Source: Methylomonas aurea
GTDB taxonomy: Bacteria; Pseudomonadota; Gammaproteobacteria; Methylococcales; Methylomonadaceae
Assembly (NCBI RefSeq): GCF_024505045.1
Contig: NZ_JANIBM010000014.1
Coordinates: 34,578 to 98,577, forward strand
Direction: 5' to 3'
Length of the DNA: 64,000 bases
Part shown: positions 18,518-26,424 of the stretch, piece after piece
Numbering within the stretch: the first letter of the stretch is position 1
How the letters are laid out: the number at the start of each line of letters is the position of its first letter
Position numbers and translations under genes: made by a program
Notes under the pieces: generated by a model
Database searches by the model: none
What the model was told of the DNA's origin: nothing
Seen by the model: only the letters and a program-made list of their open reading frames with translations

Positions 18518-19858
18518 TTATTGCAACACCACGAAGAACGCTTCGCCGCCGCGTTGCAGGTTGACCAGCAACGGCGCGTTCGGATTGACCACCTGTTTCA
18601 TTTCGTCCAGGTTTCTGACTCGGTAACGGTTGGCAGTGACGATGACGTCGCCGGGACGCAGGCCGGTCTTCCAGGCTTTGGAGTTTTGTTCCACTTTCTC
18701 GATCAAGATGCCTTCGACTTGATCTTTAGGCGTGACGCCGAGCGTGGCGCCGCTCAACACAGGATGCAGTTTGGCGCCTTCCAGTTGCGGCCGTTTCGGC
18801 TTGCCGATCGTGGCTTGCACGGTTTTGCGCTCCTCACCGCGCATGATTTCCAGCTCGGCGGTATCGCCGACTTGCAGCAGGCCGATCGCATTGCGGATTT
18901 GGGCGCTGCCGCCTTTCACATCCTGGCCGTTGATCGCAACGATGATGTCGCCCGGTTCCAGGCCGGCTTTTTCGGCCGGCGATCCGGCTTCGACCCGGCT
19001 CACCACTGCGCCGTGCTGGCTTTTCAAGGAAAAGGCCTTGACTAAATCCGGCGTCAGATCCTGGGTGGTGACGCCGAGCAGGCCGCGGCGTACCTCGCCG
19101 TGCTGCACCAAAGACTCCATCAAACGCATCGCCATGTTGGACGGAATTGCGAAGCCGATGCCGACGTTACCGCCGCTGGGCGCCAGGATCGCGGTGTTCA
19201 TGCCGATGAACTCGCCGCGTAAATTGACCAGCGCGCCGCCGGAGTTGCCTGGGTTGATTGAGGCGTCGGTCTGGATGAAGTCTTCGTAGCCTTCGATGCC
19301 GAGGCCGGAGCGGCCCAGGGCGCTGACGATGCCGGAGGTGACGGTCTGGCCCAAACCGAACGGGTTGCCGATCGCAACTACGAAGTCGCCGACTTTTAAT
19401 TGGTTGGAATCGGCGACCCTCAGCGCGGTTAGGTTGTCGGCCGGGATTTGGATCACTGCGACGTCGGCTTCCGGGTCGGTGCCGAGCAATTTAGCGGTCA
19501 GTTGGCGGCCGTCGGCCAGCGTGACGGTAATCTTGTCGGCTTTGTCGATTACGTGGTTGTTGGTCAACACGTAGCCTTGGTCTTTGTCGATGATCACGCC
19601 GGAGCCCAAGCTATTGCGCTGTTGCTGCCGCGGGTTGTTGGGGATATTGAAGAAGCGGCGGAAGATGGGGTCGTTCATCAACGGGTTTTCCTGCATCCGC
19701 ACATTGGTCGATGTGGAAATGTTGACGACGGCCGGCATGCTTTGCTCGAGCATCGGCGCCAGCGACGGCAGGTTGGTGCCGTCCACTTGCAACGGCAATG
19801 CGGCGTTGGTTTGCCAACTACTCAAGCCAAGCAAAAATAGCAGAATCAGTTTGTTCAT
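18518..19858 (-). CDS. Periplasmic serine protease DegQ/DegP type
   Basis: A 446-residue HtrA protease with a signal peptide (about residues 1-19). The catalytic triad is visible: His in NNHVID, Asp in DPEADVAV, Ser in NPGNSGGAL. Two PDZ domains follow (about 255-345 and 365-440), with GLLGVTTQDL and LGVTPKDQ as carboxylate-binding loops. Total size and the short LA-loop-like region are closer to DegQ than DegP. It degrades or refolds damaged envelope proteins. Its promoter is in the 149-base divergent gap before the cNMP-rhodanese gene. Confidence 0.92.
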   Translation of the reverse strand: MNKLILLFLLGLSSWQTNAALPLQVDGTNLPSLAPMLEQSMPAVVNISTSTNVRMQENPLMNDPIFRRFFNIPNNPRQQQRNSLGSGVIIDKDQGYVLTNNHVIDKADKITVTLADGRQLTAKLLGTDPEADVAVIQIPADNLTALRVADSNQLKVGDFVVAIGNPFGLGQTVTSGIVSALGRSGLGIEGYEDFIQTDASINPGNSGGALVNLRGEFIGMNTAILAPSGGNVGIGFAIPSNMAMRLMESLVQHGEVRRGLLGVTTQDLTPDLVKAFSLKSQHGAVVSRVEAGSPAEKAGLEPGDIIVAINGQDVKGGSAQIRNAIGLLQVGDTAELEIMRGEERKTVQATIGKPKRPQLEGAKLHPVLSGATLGVTPKDQVEGILIEKVEQNSKAWKTGLRPGDVIVTANRYRVRNLDEMKQVVNPNAPLLVNLQRGGEAFFVVLQ

Positions 19859-20007
19859 GGTCGTCTAAATCTCGGGTTGTGGGACGTTGGATTGCCGGCG
19901 TTGACAAGCCGGAGCCTAAATTTGTTTCCAAGAGTTTAATTAATAATCGGCTATCATAGGCCATGTTCTGTCGTTGGATTCCATTCACTTCAATCCGCAC
20001 CTGACTC

Positions 20008-21351
20008 GTGGCTGTCGACATCCATTCCGCCGAGGGCCGGATTATCCGGCAGTTAATTCCGCTCTCCACGCTGCCGTTCAGTAAATTTGAGGCGATATGC
20101 GCGCAAATCAATATCGAATCCGCAGAAGAAGGTAAATTTTTATTTCAACGCGGCGACGAGCGCAACGAGTTGGTCTATTTGCTCGACGGCAGCGTAACTT
20201 TGCAGACCGAGGCGCTGAAAATCGAAACCATTAGTGCCGACAGCCCTTCGGCGCGGTTTGCGTTGGCGCACCAGATTCCGCGAAAGGTGAACGCAGTCGC
20301 TAATAGTAGAATTCGGTTTTTACGTTTGAATAGCGATGTGGTCAAATCGGCGCAAGACGGTAATTTCGAGGAAAACGAGAGTTTTATGGTGGTAGACGAG
20401 GTGGAGGACAACGACGACTGGATGACGACTTTATTGAAGTCGCCGGTGTTTCGGGCGTTGCCTCCGGCCAATCTGCAGAAAATTTTGATCGGCATGCAGG
20501 AGTTGCGCGTCGATACCGGGGAAGTGATCGTCAGGCAGGACGACCCCGGCGACTATTTCTACATCATCAAGAAAGGCCGGTGCCAAGTCAGCCGCCGACC
20601 GGCGCCGAATGCAAAAGAGATCAGGCTGGCCCAACTCGGCGACCAGGATACCTTCGGCGAGGATGCGCTGATTTCCGGCGAACCGCGCAACGTGTCGGTG
20701 ACCGCGTTGACCGATGTCAGCCTGTTGCGCTTGTCCAAAGAGCTGTTTCTGACGCTGATCAAACAGCCGACGCTGAAATACATCGATTATAAGGAAGCGC
20801 AGGACTTGGTGGCCAAGGGTGCCGATCTGATCGATGTTCGCGAGCCGGACCAATACAAGCCGTCGCATTTGCCGCTGAGTATCAACATCCCGTTTTTTTC
20901 GCTGAGGATGCATTTGAAAACCTTGAATAGGCAGCATCCGATCGTGGTGGTTTGCCAGAACGGCAGGATGAGCGAGGCGGCGGCTTTCATCCTGATGCGG
21001 CACAAATTCAATGCGCTGATTTTGACCGGCGGTATTGATGCGATCGATCCCGCCCATTTGAAAGCGCCGTCTTCCTTCCCGATCGACGATGGCGTCGAAA
21101 CCAGTAATTTTCGCGAAGTATCCAGCGAAGCCGGCATGTCCGCCGCTACCAGCCAGGTGTTCGCCGAGGCGTCGTCGTTACAAGACGACATGCTGAAGCT
21201 GCGCCGTTACTTGCAGCAACTGAAGACCAAGTACAATATTTTGGAAGCCGAGAAAAAGGCTTTGGAAATGAAGTATATGTCGCTCGCCAAATACGCGGAA
21301 AGCCTGAAGGCCGAATTGGCGGAACTGAAGAAAGCCGACAACCGGGGCTGA
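20008..21351 (+). CDS. Double cNMP-binding domain, rhodanese and coiled-coil protein
   Basis: A 447-residue soluble protein with an unusual order of parts. Residues about 10-115 form a degenerate cyclic-nucleotide-binding fold (GKFLFQRGDERNELVYLLDG). Residues about 140-255 form a better one, with DDPGDYFYIIKKGRCQVSR and the phosphate-cassette-like FGEDALISGEPRNVSV. Residues about 258-350 are a rhodanese domain with the active-site loop VVCQNGRMSEAA, whose Cys is present. Residues about 395-445 are a Lys/Glu/Leu coiled coil. The start is GTG 20008. No output domain for DNA binding is present, so it may sense a nucleotide and act through sulfur transfer or protein contacts. Confidence 0.85.
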   Translation: MAVDIHSAEGRIIRQLIPLSTLPFSKFEAICAQINIESAEEGKFLFQRGDERNELVYLLDGSVTLQTEALKIETISADSPSARFALAHQIPRKVNAVANSRIRFLRLNSDVVKSAQDGNFEENESFMVVDEVEDNDDWMTTLLKSPVFRALPPANLQKILIGMQELRVDTGEVIVRQDDPGDYFYIIKKGRCQVSRRPAPNAKEIRLAQLGDQDTFGEDALISGEPRNVSVTALTDVSLLRLSKELFLTLIKQPTLKYIDYKEAQDLVAKGADLIDVREPDQYKPSHLPLSINIPFFSLRMHLKTLNRQHPIVVVCQNGRMSEAAAFILMRHKFNALILTGGIDAIDPAHLKAPSSFPIDDGVETSNFREVSSEAGMSAATSQVFAEASSLQDDMLKLRRYLQQLKTKYNILEAEKKALEMKYMSLAKYAESLKAELAELKKADNRG

Positions 21352-21388
21352 CCGGGTATCCCGGCCGCCCGGAGGGCTAGAAGCGGAT

Positions 21389-21544
21389 TTATTTGATTTT
21401 GGCTTCTTTGTACATCACGTGCTTACGGACGACAGGATCGTATTTTTTGATCTCCATCTTTTCCGGCATGGTTTTCTTGTTTTTGGTCGTGGTGTAGAAA
21501 TGGCCGGTGCCTTCAGTCGAAACCAATTTGATTTTGTCGCGCAT
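21389..21544 (-). CDS. rpmG: 50S ribosomal protein L33
   Basis: A 51-residue protein translated from ATG 21544: it begins [20 protein letters not shown] and ends [18 protein letters not shown], the standard bacterial L33 of the Cys-free type. It follows rpmB by 11 bases on the same strand, the usual rpmB-rpmG operon. AGGAGACAGACA precedes the start. Confidence 0.96.
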   Translation of the reverse strand: MRDKIKLVSTEGTGHFYTTTKNKKTMPEKMEIKKYDPVVRKHVMYKEAKIK

Positions 21545-21555
21545 TGTCTGTCTCC

Positions 21556-21792
21556 TTAAACTTGTTCGCCGCGGCTGCGGATGTCGGCCAGAACCGCATC
21601 GATGCCGTTTTTGTCGATGATCCGCATGCCTTTCGAAGATACTCTCAAGCGTACCCAGCGGTTTTCGCTTTCAACCCAGAATCTGTGATGGTGCAGATTC
21701 GGCTCAAAACGGCGCTTGGTTTTGTTCATCGCGTGTGAAACGTTGTGCCCGCTCAGGGGGCGTTTACCTGTTACTTGGCATACTCTGGACAT
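21556..21792 (-). CDS. rpmB: 50S ribosomal protein L28
   Basis: A 78-residue protein starting [20 protein letters not shown] and containing [17 protein letters not shown], the full L28 pattern at the usual length. The start ATG 21792 is fixed by the conserved N-terminus. It is the first gene of rpmB-rpmG, with a good minus-strand promoter 41 bases upstream. Confidence 0.97.
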   Translation of the reverse strand: MSRVCQVTGKRPLSGHNVSHAMNKTKRRFEPNLHHHRFWVESENRWVRLRVSSKGMRIIDKNGIDAVLADIRSRGEQV

Positions 21793-21832
21793 GACTACCT
21801 CAATGCGAGCTTTTGATTCAAAATAGCCGCGC

Positions 21833-21861
21833 TTTATATCAAAAAAACTTTTCCGGGTAAA
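21833..21861 (-). promoter_or_regulatory. Promoter of rpmB-rpmG
   Basis: On the minus strand, TTTACC (21856-21861) and TATAAA (21833-21838) are separated by 17 bases, a good sigma-70 fit just upstream of rpmB. Confidence 0.65.
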
Positions 21862-21876
21862 CCACAGCCCGGAAAA
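21849..21876. promoter_or_regulatory. 9-bp inverted repeat between rpmB and gshB
   Basis: TTTTCCGGG (21849-21857) and CCCGGAAAA (21868-21876) are exact complements with a 10-base loop. The left arm overlaps the -35 box and spacer of the rpmB promoter. It could be an operator or an mRNA hairpin; no known regulator site is recognised. Confidence 0.45.
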
Positions 21877-21930
21877 TAAATTTGATAAAATCCGCCGCAA
21901 TTCCACTCGTTTCGCTTACTACAGGACTTT

Positions 21931-22881
21931 ATGGCAATCAAACTCGGCATGGTCATGGACCCCATCGGCCAGATCAATATCAAGAAAGACACCAGTTTTG
22001 CCATGTTGCTGGAGGCTCAGGCCCGCGGTTGGGAACTGCACTACATGGAACTGTCCGACCTGTTCATGCACAACGGCCATGCCTATGCCCGCAGCCGCCT
22101 GCTCGAAGTCAAGCGTGACGAGCGGCAATGGCATGCTTTCGGCGCCGAGCGGCAGATCGAGCTGTCCGAGCTGGATGTGATCATGATGCGCAAGGACCCG
22201 CCGTTCAACCAGGAATACATCTACGCCACTTATATGCTGGAACAAGCCGAGCGCCAAGGTGTGTACGTGGTCAACAAACCGCAGTCGCTACGCGATGCCA
22301 ACGAAAAAATGTTCACTGCCTGGTTTCCGCAATGCTGCACCGATACTCTGGTGGCGCGGGACCCGCAAAAAATCCGCAATTTTCTGGCCGAACAAGGCGA
22401 GATCATTTTGAAGCCGCTGGATGGCATGGGCGGCGCCTCGATTTTCCATGTGCGCGAGGGCGACCCTAACCTGAGCGTGATTCTGGAAACGATGACCCGC
22501 CACGGCAGCAGTTACATCATGGCGCAACGTTATTTGCCGGCGGTCAGGGACGGCGATAAGCGAATTCTGATGGTTAACGGCGAACCGGTACCTTATTGTT
22601 TGGCGCGGATTCCGGCCAGCGGCGAAAGCCGCGGCAATCTGGCCGCGGGTGGGCGCGGCGAGGGCCGCGAATTGAGCGCGCGCGACCGCTGGATCGCCGA
22701 ACAGGTCGGACCGACCTTGCGGGAAAAAGGCCTGGTGTTCGTCGGCTTGGACGTGATCGGCGATTATCTGACCGAAGTCAATGTCACCAGCCCAACCTGC
22801 GTCCAGGAATTGGACAAACAATTCGGCATCAATATCAGCGCGCAATTGATGGACCATATTGCCGTCCAGGTGCAAGGCTGA
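21931..22881 (+). CDS. gshB: Glutathione synthetase
   Basis: A 316-residue ATP-grasp enzyme joining gamma-glutamylcysteine to glycine. It starts MAIKLGMVMDPIGQINIKKD, typical of the N-terminal domain, and contains MRKDPPFNQEYIYATY, NKPQSLRDANEKMF, the ATP-grasp loop PLDGMGGASIF, and the metal-binding end DVIGDYLTEVNVTSPTC. The length is that of E. coli GshB. It heads the gshB-tonB-yqgE-ruvX-pyr block, with tonB starting one base after its stop. Confidence 0.96.
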   Translation: MAIKLGMVMDPIGQINIKKDTSFAMLLEAQARGWELHYMELSDLFMHNGHAYARSRLLEVKRDERQWHAFGAERQIELSELDVIMMRKDPPFNQEYIYATYMLEQAERQGVYVVNKPQSLRDANEKMFTAWFPQCCTDTLVARDPQKIRNFLAEQGEIILKPLDGMGGASIFHVREGDPNLSVILETMTRHGSSYIMAQRYLPAVRDGDKRILMVNGEPVPYCLARIPASGESRGNLAAGGRGEGRELSARDRWIAEQVGPTLREKGLVFVGLDVIGDYLTEVNVTSPTCVQELDKQFGINISAQLMDHIAVQVQG

Positions 22882-22882
22882 A

Positions 22883-23776
22883 ATGCCGGCACCGCAGTTG
22901 ACACCGACCCCGCTGTCGCAAGGCGACTCGTTGCTCACGGCACTGTTCCTGGCTGCAGTGGTGCATATCGCCATCGTACTCGGGGTCAATTTTACGGCGC
23001 CGCAGCCGCCAAAAGTGAACAAGTCGATGGAAATCACCGTGGCGCACACGCCGCTGAAAAAAGCGCCGAAAGATGCCAAGTATCTGGCGGCGGAGCATCA
23101 GCTCGGTGCCGGTGACCAAACCAAGAAACCGGAGCCTTTGCAGCATAGAGAAGCGGTTCCTTTGTCGCTGCCCAATCCGCCGCCGAAAAAAGCGCAGCCG
23201 CAACCGGCGCCGCTACCGGCAAAACCCGTGACCGAGAAAGTCCTGGTCCAGGCCAAGGCTCCGGTCAAGGTCGTTGTCGAGCCGGAACAGCCGGTACAGA
23301 CGCCGGAGCCGGTTGAAGTACACGAAGTTGCCCCCAAATTGTCGCCTGAAGCCCTGCAGCAACAAATCGCGCAACTAGGCGAACGGATTCGTAACAGCCA
23401 GCAGAGTACCGAAGAATCCAAGATCAAGTTCGTGCATTCGATCAGCACCCACAAGTACCTGGCGGCGCAGTATGTCAAGGACTGGGAGGACAAGGTTGAG
23501 CGGACCGGCAATCTGAATTATCCTGAGGCCGCGCGCAAAAAAGGCGCCTCGCAAACCTTGACGATGGATGTCGGTATCAATGCCGACGGCAGTATTTACA
23601 GCATGCGGGTTGTCAAATCATCCGGTAATCCGGCCCTGGACGATGCCGCCAAACGCATCGTCAAGATGAGCGCACCGTTTGCGGCATTGCCGGACGAGTT
23701 GTTACGGGAAGTGAACGTTTTGGTGATTACCAGGGTCTGGAAGTTCTCGGACGAAACCGGTATGACCGCACGCTAG
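22883..23776 (+). CDS. TonB-family energy transducer
   Basis: A 297-residue inner-membrane protein: one membrane segment (about residues 20-40), a Pro/Lys/Glu-rich periplasmic spacer (about 45-160), a helical stretch, and a C-terminal TonB fold (about 205-295) with the YPEAARKKG motif. It should couple the proton-motive force to TonB-dependent receptors, but no ExbB/ExbD or receptor lies nearby. The same position after gshB is occupied by a TonB paralogue in pseudomonads. The ATG 22883 is chosen by position relative to the membrane segment. Confidence 0.88.
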   Translation: MPAPQLTPTPLSQGDSLLTALFLAAVVHIAIVLGVNFTAPQPPKVNKSMEITVAHTPLKKAPKDAKYLAAEHQLGAGDQTKKPEPLQHREAVPLSLPNPPPKKAQPQPAPLPAKPVTEKVLVQAKAPVKVVVEPEQPVQTPEPVEVHEVAPKLSPEALQQQIAQLGERIRNSQQSTEESKIKFVHSISTHKYLAAQYVKDWEDKVERTGNLNYPEAARKKGASQTLTMDVGINADGSIYSMRVVKSSGNPALDDAAKRIVKMSAPFAALPDELLREVNVLVITRVWKFSDETGMTAR

Positions 23777-23779
23777 CCA

Positions 23780-24358
23780 ATGAACGATGCCATGACAGAC
23801 GTGACTTATTTGAACAATCAGTTTTTGATCGCGATGCCCGGCCTGGCCGACCCGCATTTCTTTCACACCGTTACCTACCTGTGCCAGCACAATGCGGAAG
23901 GGGCGCTAGGGATTGTGATAAACCGACCGACCGGCATGAAGTTGAAAGATATTTTCGAGCAGATGGGCATCAAATCCGAAATCGAAGCCGTGTTGAACAC
24001 GCCGATTTTCGCTGGTGGCCCGGTGCAGCAGGAGCGCGGTTTCGTGATTCATAATGCCTGCGGACAGCGCTGGGATTCCAGCATCTCTACGGCGGAAAAC
24101 ATCACGTTGACCAGTTCCCGCGACATCCTGGAAGCCATTGCCGAAGGCAAAGGCCCTAGCCACTACCTGATCGCACTCGGTTATGCCGGTTGGGGTAGCG
24201 GCCAGTTGGAGAAAGAAATCATCGAAAACGCTTGGTTGAATACGCCCTGCGGCGAGGCCATCCTGTACGAGACGCCGATCAACCAACGCTGGAATGCTGC
24301 GGCCGGCCAACTCGGTATCGATATCAATCGTCTGACCACGCCGGCCGGACATGGTTAA
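23780..24358 (+). CDS. YqgE/AlgH family protein
   Basis: A 192-residue soluble protein with the family pattern: LNNQFLIAMPGLADPHF at the start, VTYLCQHNAEGALGIVINRP, then GGPVQQERGFVIH and LGYAGWGSGQLEKEI. The biochemical role is unknown; it is regularly found next to ruvX, as here, where the genes overlap by eight bases (24351-24358). An alternative ATG at 23792 would remove four residues. Confidence 0.92.
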   Translation: MNDAMTDVTYLNNQFLIAMPGLADPHFFHTVTYLCQHNAEGALGIVINRPTGMKLKDIFEQMGIKSEIEAVLNTPIFAGGPVQQERGFVIHNACGQRWDSSISTAENITLTSSRDILEAIAEGKGPSHYLIALGYAGWGSGQLEKEIIENAWLNTPCGEAILYETPINQRWNAAAGQLGIDINRLTTPAGHG

Positions 24359-24797
24359 AATCGACCCGCTGGCTGCCAAATTAAGCAGCGACGCCTATCT
24401 GGGATTTGATTTCGGCAATAAGAAAATCGGCGTTGCGGTCGGATATGCCGGCAGCGGCATCGCCAGTCCGCTGCAAACCATTCGCTCGTTAAACCAGGTG
24501 CCGGATTGGAACCGGATCGGCCAGCTCATCGCCGAATGGCGGCCGGCCGGATTGGTGGTCGGCATTTCCCGCCAGGCCGATGGCTCAGACAACGTGGTGA
24601 CGCCGCGGATGCAGAAATTCTGCCGTCAATTGCACGGCCGTTACAATTTGCCGGTGCACCAGATCGACGAAGCGTTGACCACGTTTGCCGCCAAACAGAT
24701 GCTATTCGACGAACTGCAGCTCAGTGCGACCAAGCTATGGTCGGTACAAGACCAACTTGCCGCCCAATTGATTTTACAAAGTTGGTTTGACCGATAA
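24351..24797 (+). CDS. ruvX: RuvX/YqgF RNase H-fold nuclease
   Basis: A 148-residue protein with the RNase H fold: the first catalytic Asp in YLGFDFGNKKIGVAVG, then WRPAGLVVGISRQADG and the later acidic residue in HQIDEALTT. Family members are linked to 16S rRNA 5'-end maturation and annotated as a putative Holliday-junction resolvase. The start overlaps yqgE. The C-terminus (SVQDQLAAQLILQSW) matches the family's last helix. Confidence 0.92.
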   Translation: MVKIDPLAAKLSSDAYLGFDFGNKKIGVAVGYAGSGIASPLQTIRSLNQVPDWNRIGQLIAEWRPAGLVVGISRQADGSDNVVTPRMQKFCRQLHGRYNLPVHQIDEALTTFAAKQMLFDELQLSATKLWSVQDQLAAQLILQSWFDR

Positions 24798-24854
24798 ACG
24801 CGGATTTCGGTGCGGATTGGTTATGCCCCGCGGCCGGCCGCCAACAATAACAAG

Positions 24855-25391
24855 ATGCTCAACCACACCATGTCTATCGATTCTTTGAATATCGACGTCC
24901 TGCTGGATAACCTGGAACTGGTCATACGCCAGCAGATCGTCGAACGAAAACTGCAAAATCCGTTGTTGATCGGAATTCACAGCGGCGGGGCCTGGATCGC
25001 TCGCCACATGCACTTGCGCTTGGGCATCAGCGAGCCGTTGGGTTTGCTGGACATCACCTTTTACCGGGACGATTTTTCCCAAATCGGCATGCACCCCAAG
25101 GTCAGGACCAGCCAGTTGCCGCCGCATCTGGAAGGTCGCGATATCATCCTGATCGACGATGTGTTTTACAGCGGTCGTACCAGCCGCGCCGCGCTGAACG
25201 AGATTTTCGATTACGGCCGCCCCAACCAGGTAGTGCTGGCGGTGTTGATCGAGCGCAACGGTCGCCAAATTCCGCTGCAGCCGGATTGCCGCGGCATTCG
25301 TATCGATCTGGCCGAGGGCCAGCGGATCAAGTTGACCGGTCCCGACCCGCTCGGCATCGAGATTCAAGATCTGGCCGGAGTCGCGGCATGA
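24855..25391 (+). CDS. pyrR: PyrR: pyrimidine operon regulator / uracil phosphoribosyltransferase
   Basis: A 178-residue type I phosphoribosyltransferase-fold protein. The PRPP loop [20 protein letters not shown] is intact, [14 protein letters not shown] forms the first loop, and [10 protein letters not shown] is typical of PyrR. In Gram-positives PyrR controls attenuation, while in Gram-negatives its role is less certain. The start is uncertain: GTG 24810, ATG 24855 or ATG 24870 all fit and none has a strong ribosome site. The stop overlaps pyrB by four bases (ATGA). Confidence 0.9.
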   Translation: MLNHTMSIDSLNIDVLLDNLELVIRQQIVERKLQNPLLIGIHSGGAWIARHMHLRLGISEPLGLLDITFYRDDFSQIGMHPKVRTSQLPPHLEGRDIILIDDVFYSGRTSRAALNEIFDYGRPNQVVLAVLIERNGRQIPLQPDCRGIRIDLAEGQRIKLTGPDPLGIEIQDLAGVAA

Positions 25392-26350
25392 CCCGGCATC
25401 TGCAACTGACCGAACAAGGCAGGCTCAAGCATTTTCTGACCATCGAAGGCCTGGATCGGGAGTTGCTGACCGAGATTCTGGACACTGCCGAATCCTTTGT
25501 CGGCATGTCCGAGCACCAAGTTAAAAAAGTGCCGTTGCTGCGCGGCAAGACCATCGTCAATCTGTTTTTCGAAAACTCGACCCGCACCCGCACCACGTTC
25601 GAACTGGCCGCCACCCGGCTGTCGGCCGACGTGTTGAATATGGATATTGCCCGTTCCGCGACATCCAAGGGCGAGAGCCTGCTCGACACGATCCGCAATC
25701 TGGAAGCGATGCAGGTCGACATGTTCGTGGTGCGCCACGCTTTGAGCGGTGCCGCCCATTTCATCGCCCAGCAGGTGGCGCCTCACATCAGTGTGATCAA
25801 CGCGGGCGACGGCCAGCACGCCCACCCGACCCAGGCCATGTTGGATATGTTTACGATCCGGCAGCACAAGAAACAGTTCGAAGGTCTTAAAGTCGCGATC
25901 GTCGGCGATATCCTGCATTCGCGGGTCGCCCGTTCACAAATCCTGGCTTTAAACGCCTTGGGTGTAGCCGAAGTCAGAGTCATTGCGCCGAAAACGCTGT
26001 TGCCGGCTCAGGTCAAAACCATGGGCGTGACGCCGATCCACGACATGGACGAAGGGCTGGCCGATGTCGATGTGGTCATCATGTTGCGTTTACAAAAGGA
26101 GCGGATGAACTCGGCCTTTCTGCCCAGCGAAAGCGAATTTTTCCGTTGTTTCGGTTTGACCGAAGCCAAATTGCAGCGGGCCAAGCCTGATGCGATCGTG
26201 ATGCATCCGGGACCGATCAACCGTGGCGTCGAAATTGCCTCCAGCGTTGCCGATGGCCCGCAGTCGGTGATCCTGCAGCAAGTCAGCAACGGCGTGGCGG
26301 TAAGGATGGCGATCATGTCGATGACCATGCGAAGCGGAGGTACTGCATGA
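25388..26350 (+). CDS. pyrB: Aspartate carbamoyltransferase catalytic chain
   Basis: A 320-residue enzyme making carbamoyl-aspartate in pyrimidine synthesis. The carbamoyl-phosphate site is in [16 protein letters not shown], the Ser/Lys loop is [12 protein letters not shown], and [12 protein letters not shown] and [12 protein letters not shown] are present. The N-terminus is longer than in E. coli PyrB, as in the class that assembles with an inactive dihydroorotase subunit instead of PyrI. The gene for such a partner follows. The start ATG overlaps pyrR, and the stop overlaps a 25-codon frame. Confidence 0.95.
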   Translation: MTRHLQLTEQGRLKHFLTIEGLDRELLTEILDTAESFVGMSEHQVKKVPLLRGKTIVNLFFENSTRTRTTFELAATRLSADVLNMDIARSATSKGESLLDTIRNLEAMQVDMFVVRHALSGAAHFIAQQVAPHISVINAGDGQHAHPTQAMLDMFTIRQHKKQFEGLKVAIVGDILHSRVARSQILALNALGVAEVRVIAPKTLLPAQVKTMGVTPIHDMDEGLADVDVVIMLRLQKERMNSAFLPSESEFFRCFGLTEAKLQRAKPDAIVMHPGPINRGVEIASSVADGPQSVILQQVSNGVAVRMAIMSMTMRSGGTA

Positions 26351-26424
26351 CAAAATTTCAGGACAGAAATTTTGCACCGCCAACGGCGGCCCGGCAGGGT
26401 GCCGCACAAGGAGGTGCGGCATGA
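26347..26424 (+). CDS. 25-codon reading frame bridging pyrB and pyrC'
   Basis: ATG 26347 overlaps the pyrB stop (ATGA) and its TGA 26422-26424 overlaps the pyrC' start (ATGA at 26421). The 25-residue product starts [12 protein letters not shown] and has no recognised motif. It is too short to call a gene by itself; its value may lie in carrying ribosomes from pyrB to pyrC' through the hairpin at its 3' end. Confidence 0.3.
   Translation: MTKFQDRNFAPPTAARQGAAQGGAA
26400..26421 (+). promoter_or_regulatory. Hairpin with the pyrC' ribosome site in its loop
   Basis: TGCCGCAC (26400-26407) and GTGCGGCA (26414-26421) are perfect complements around the loop AAGGAG, which is the Shine-Dalgarno of pyrC'; the last stem base is the A of its ATG. 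A second inverted repeat, CAAAATTTC (26351-26359) with GAAATTTTG, lies just upstream. The arrangement could gate translation of pyrC'. Confidence 0.6.
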
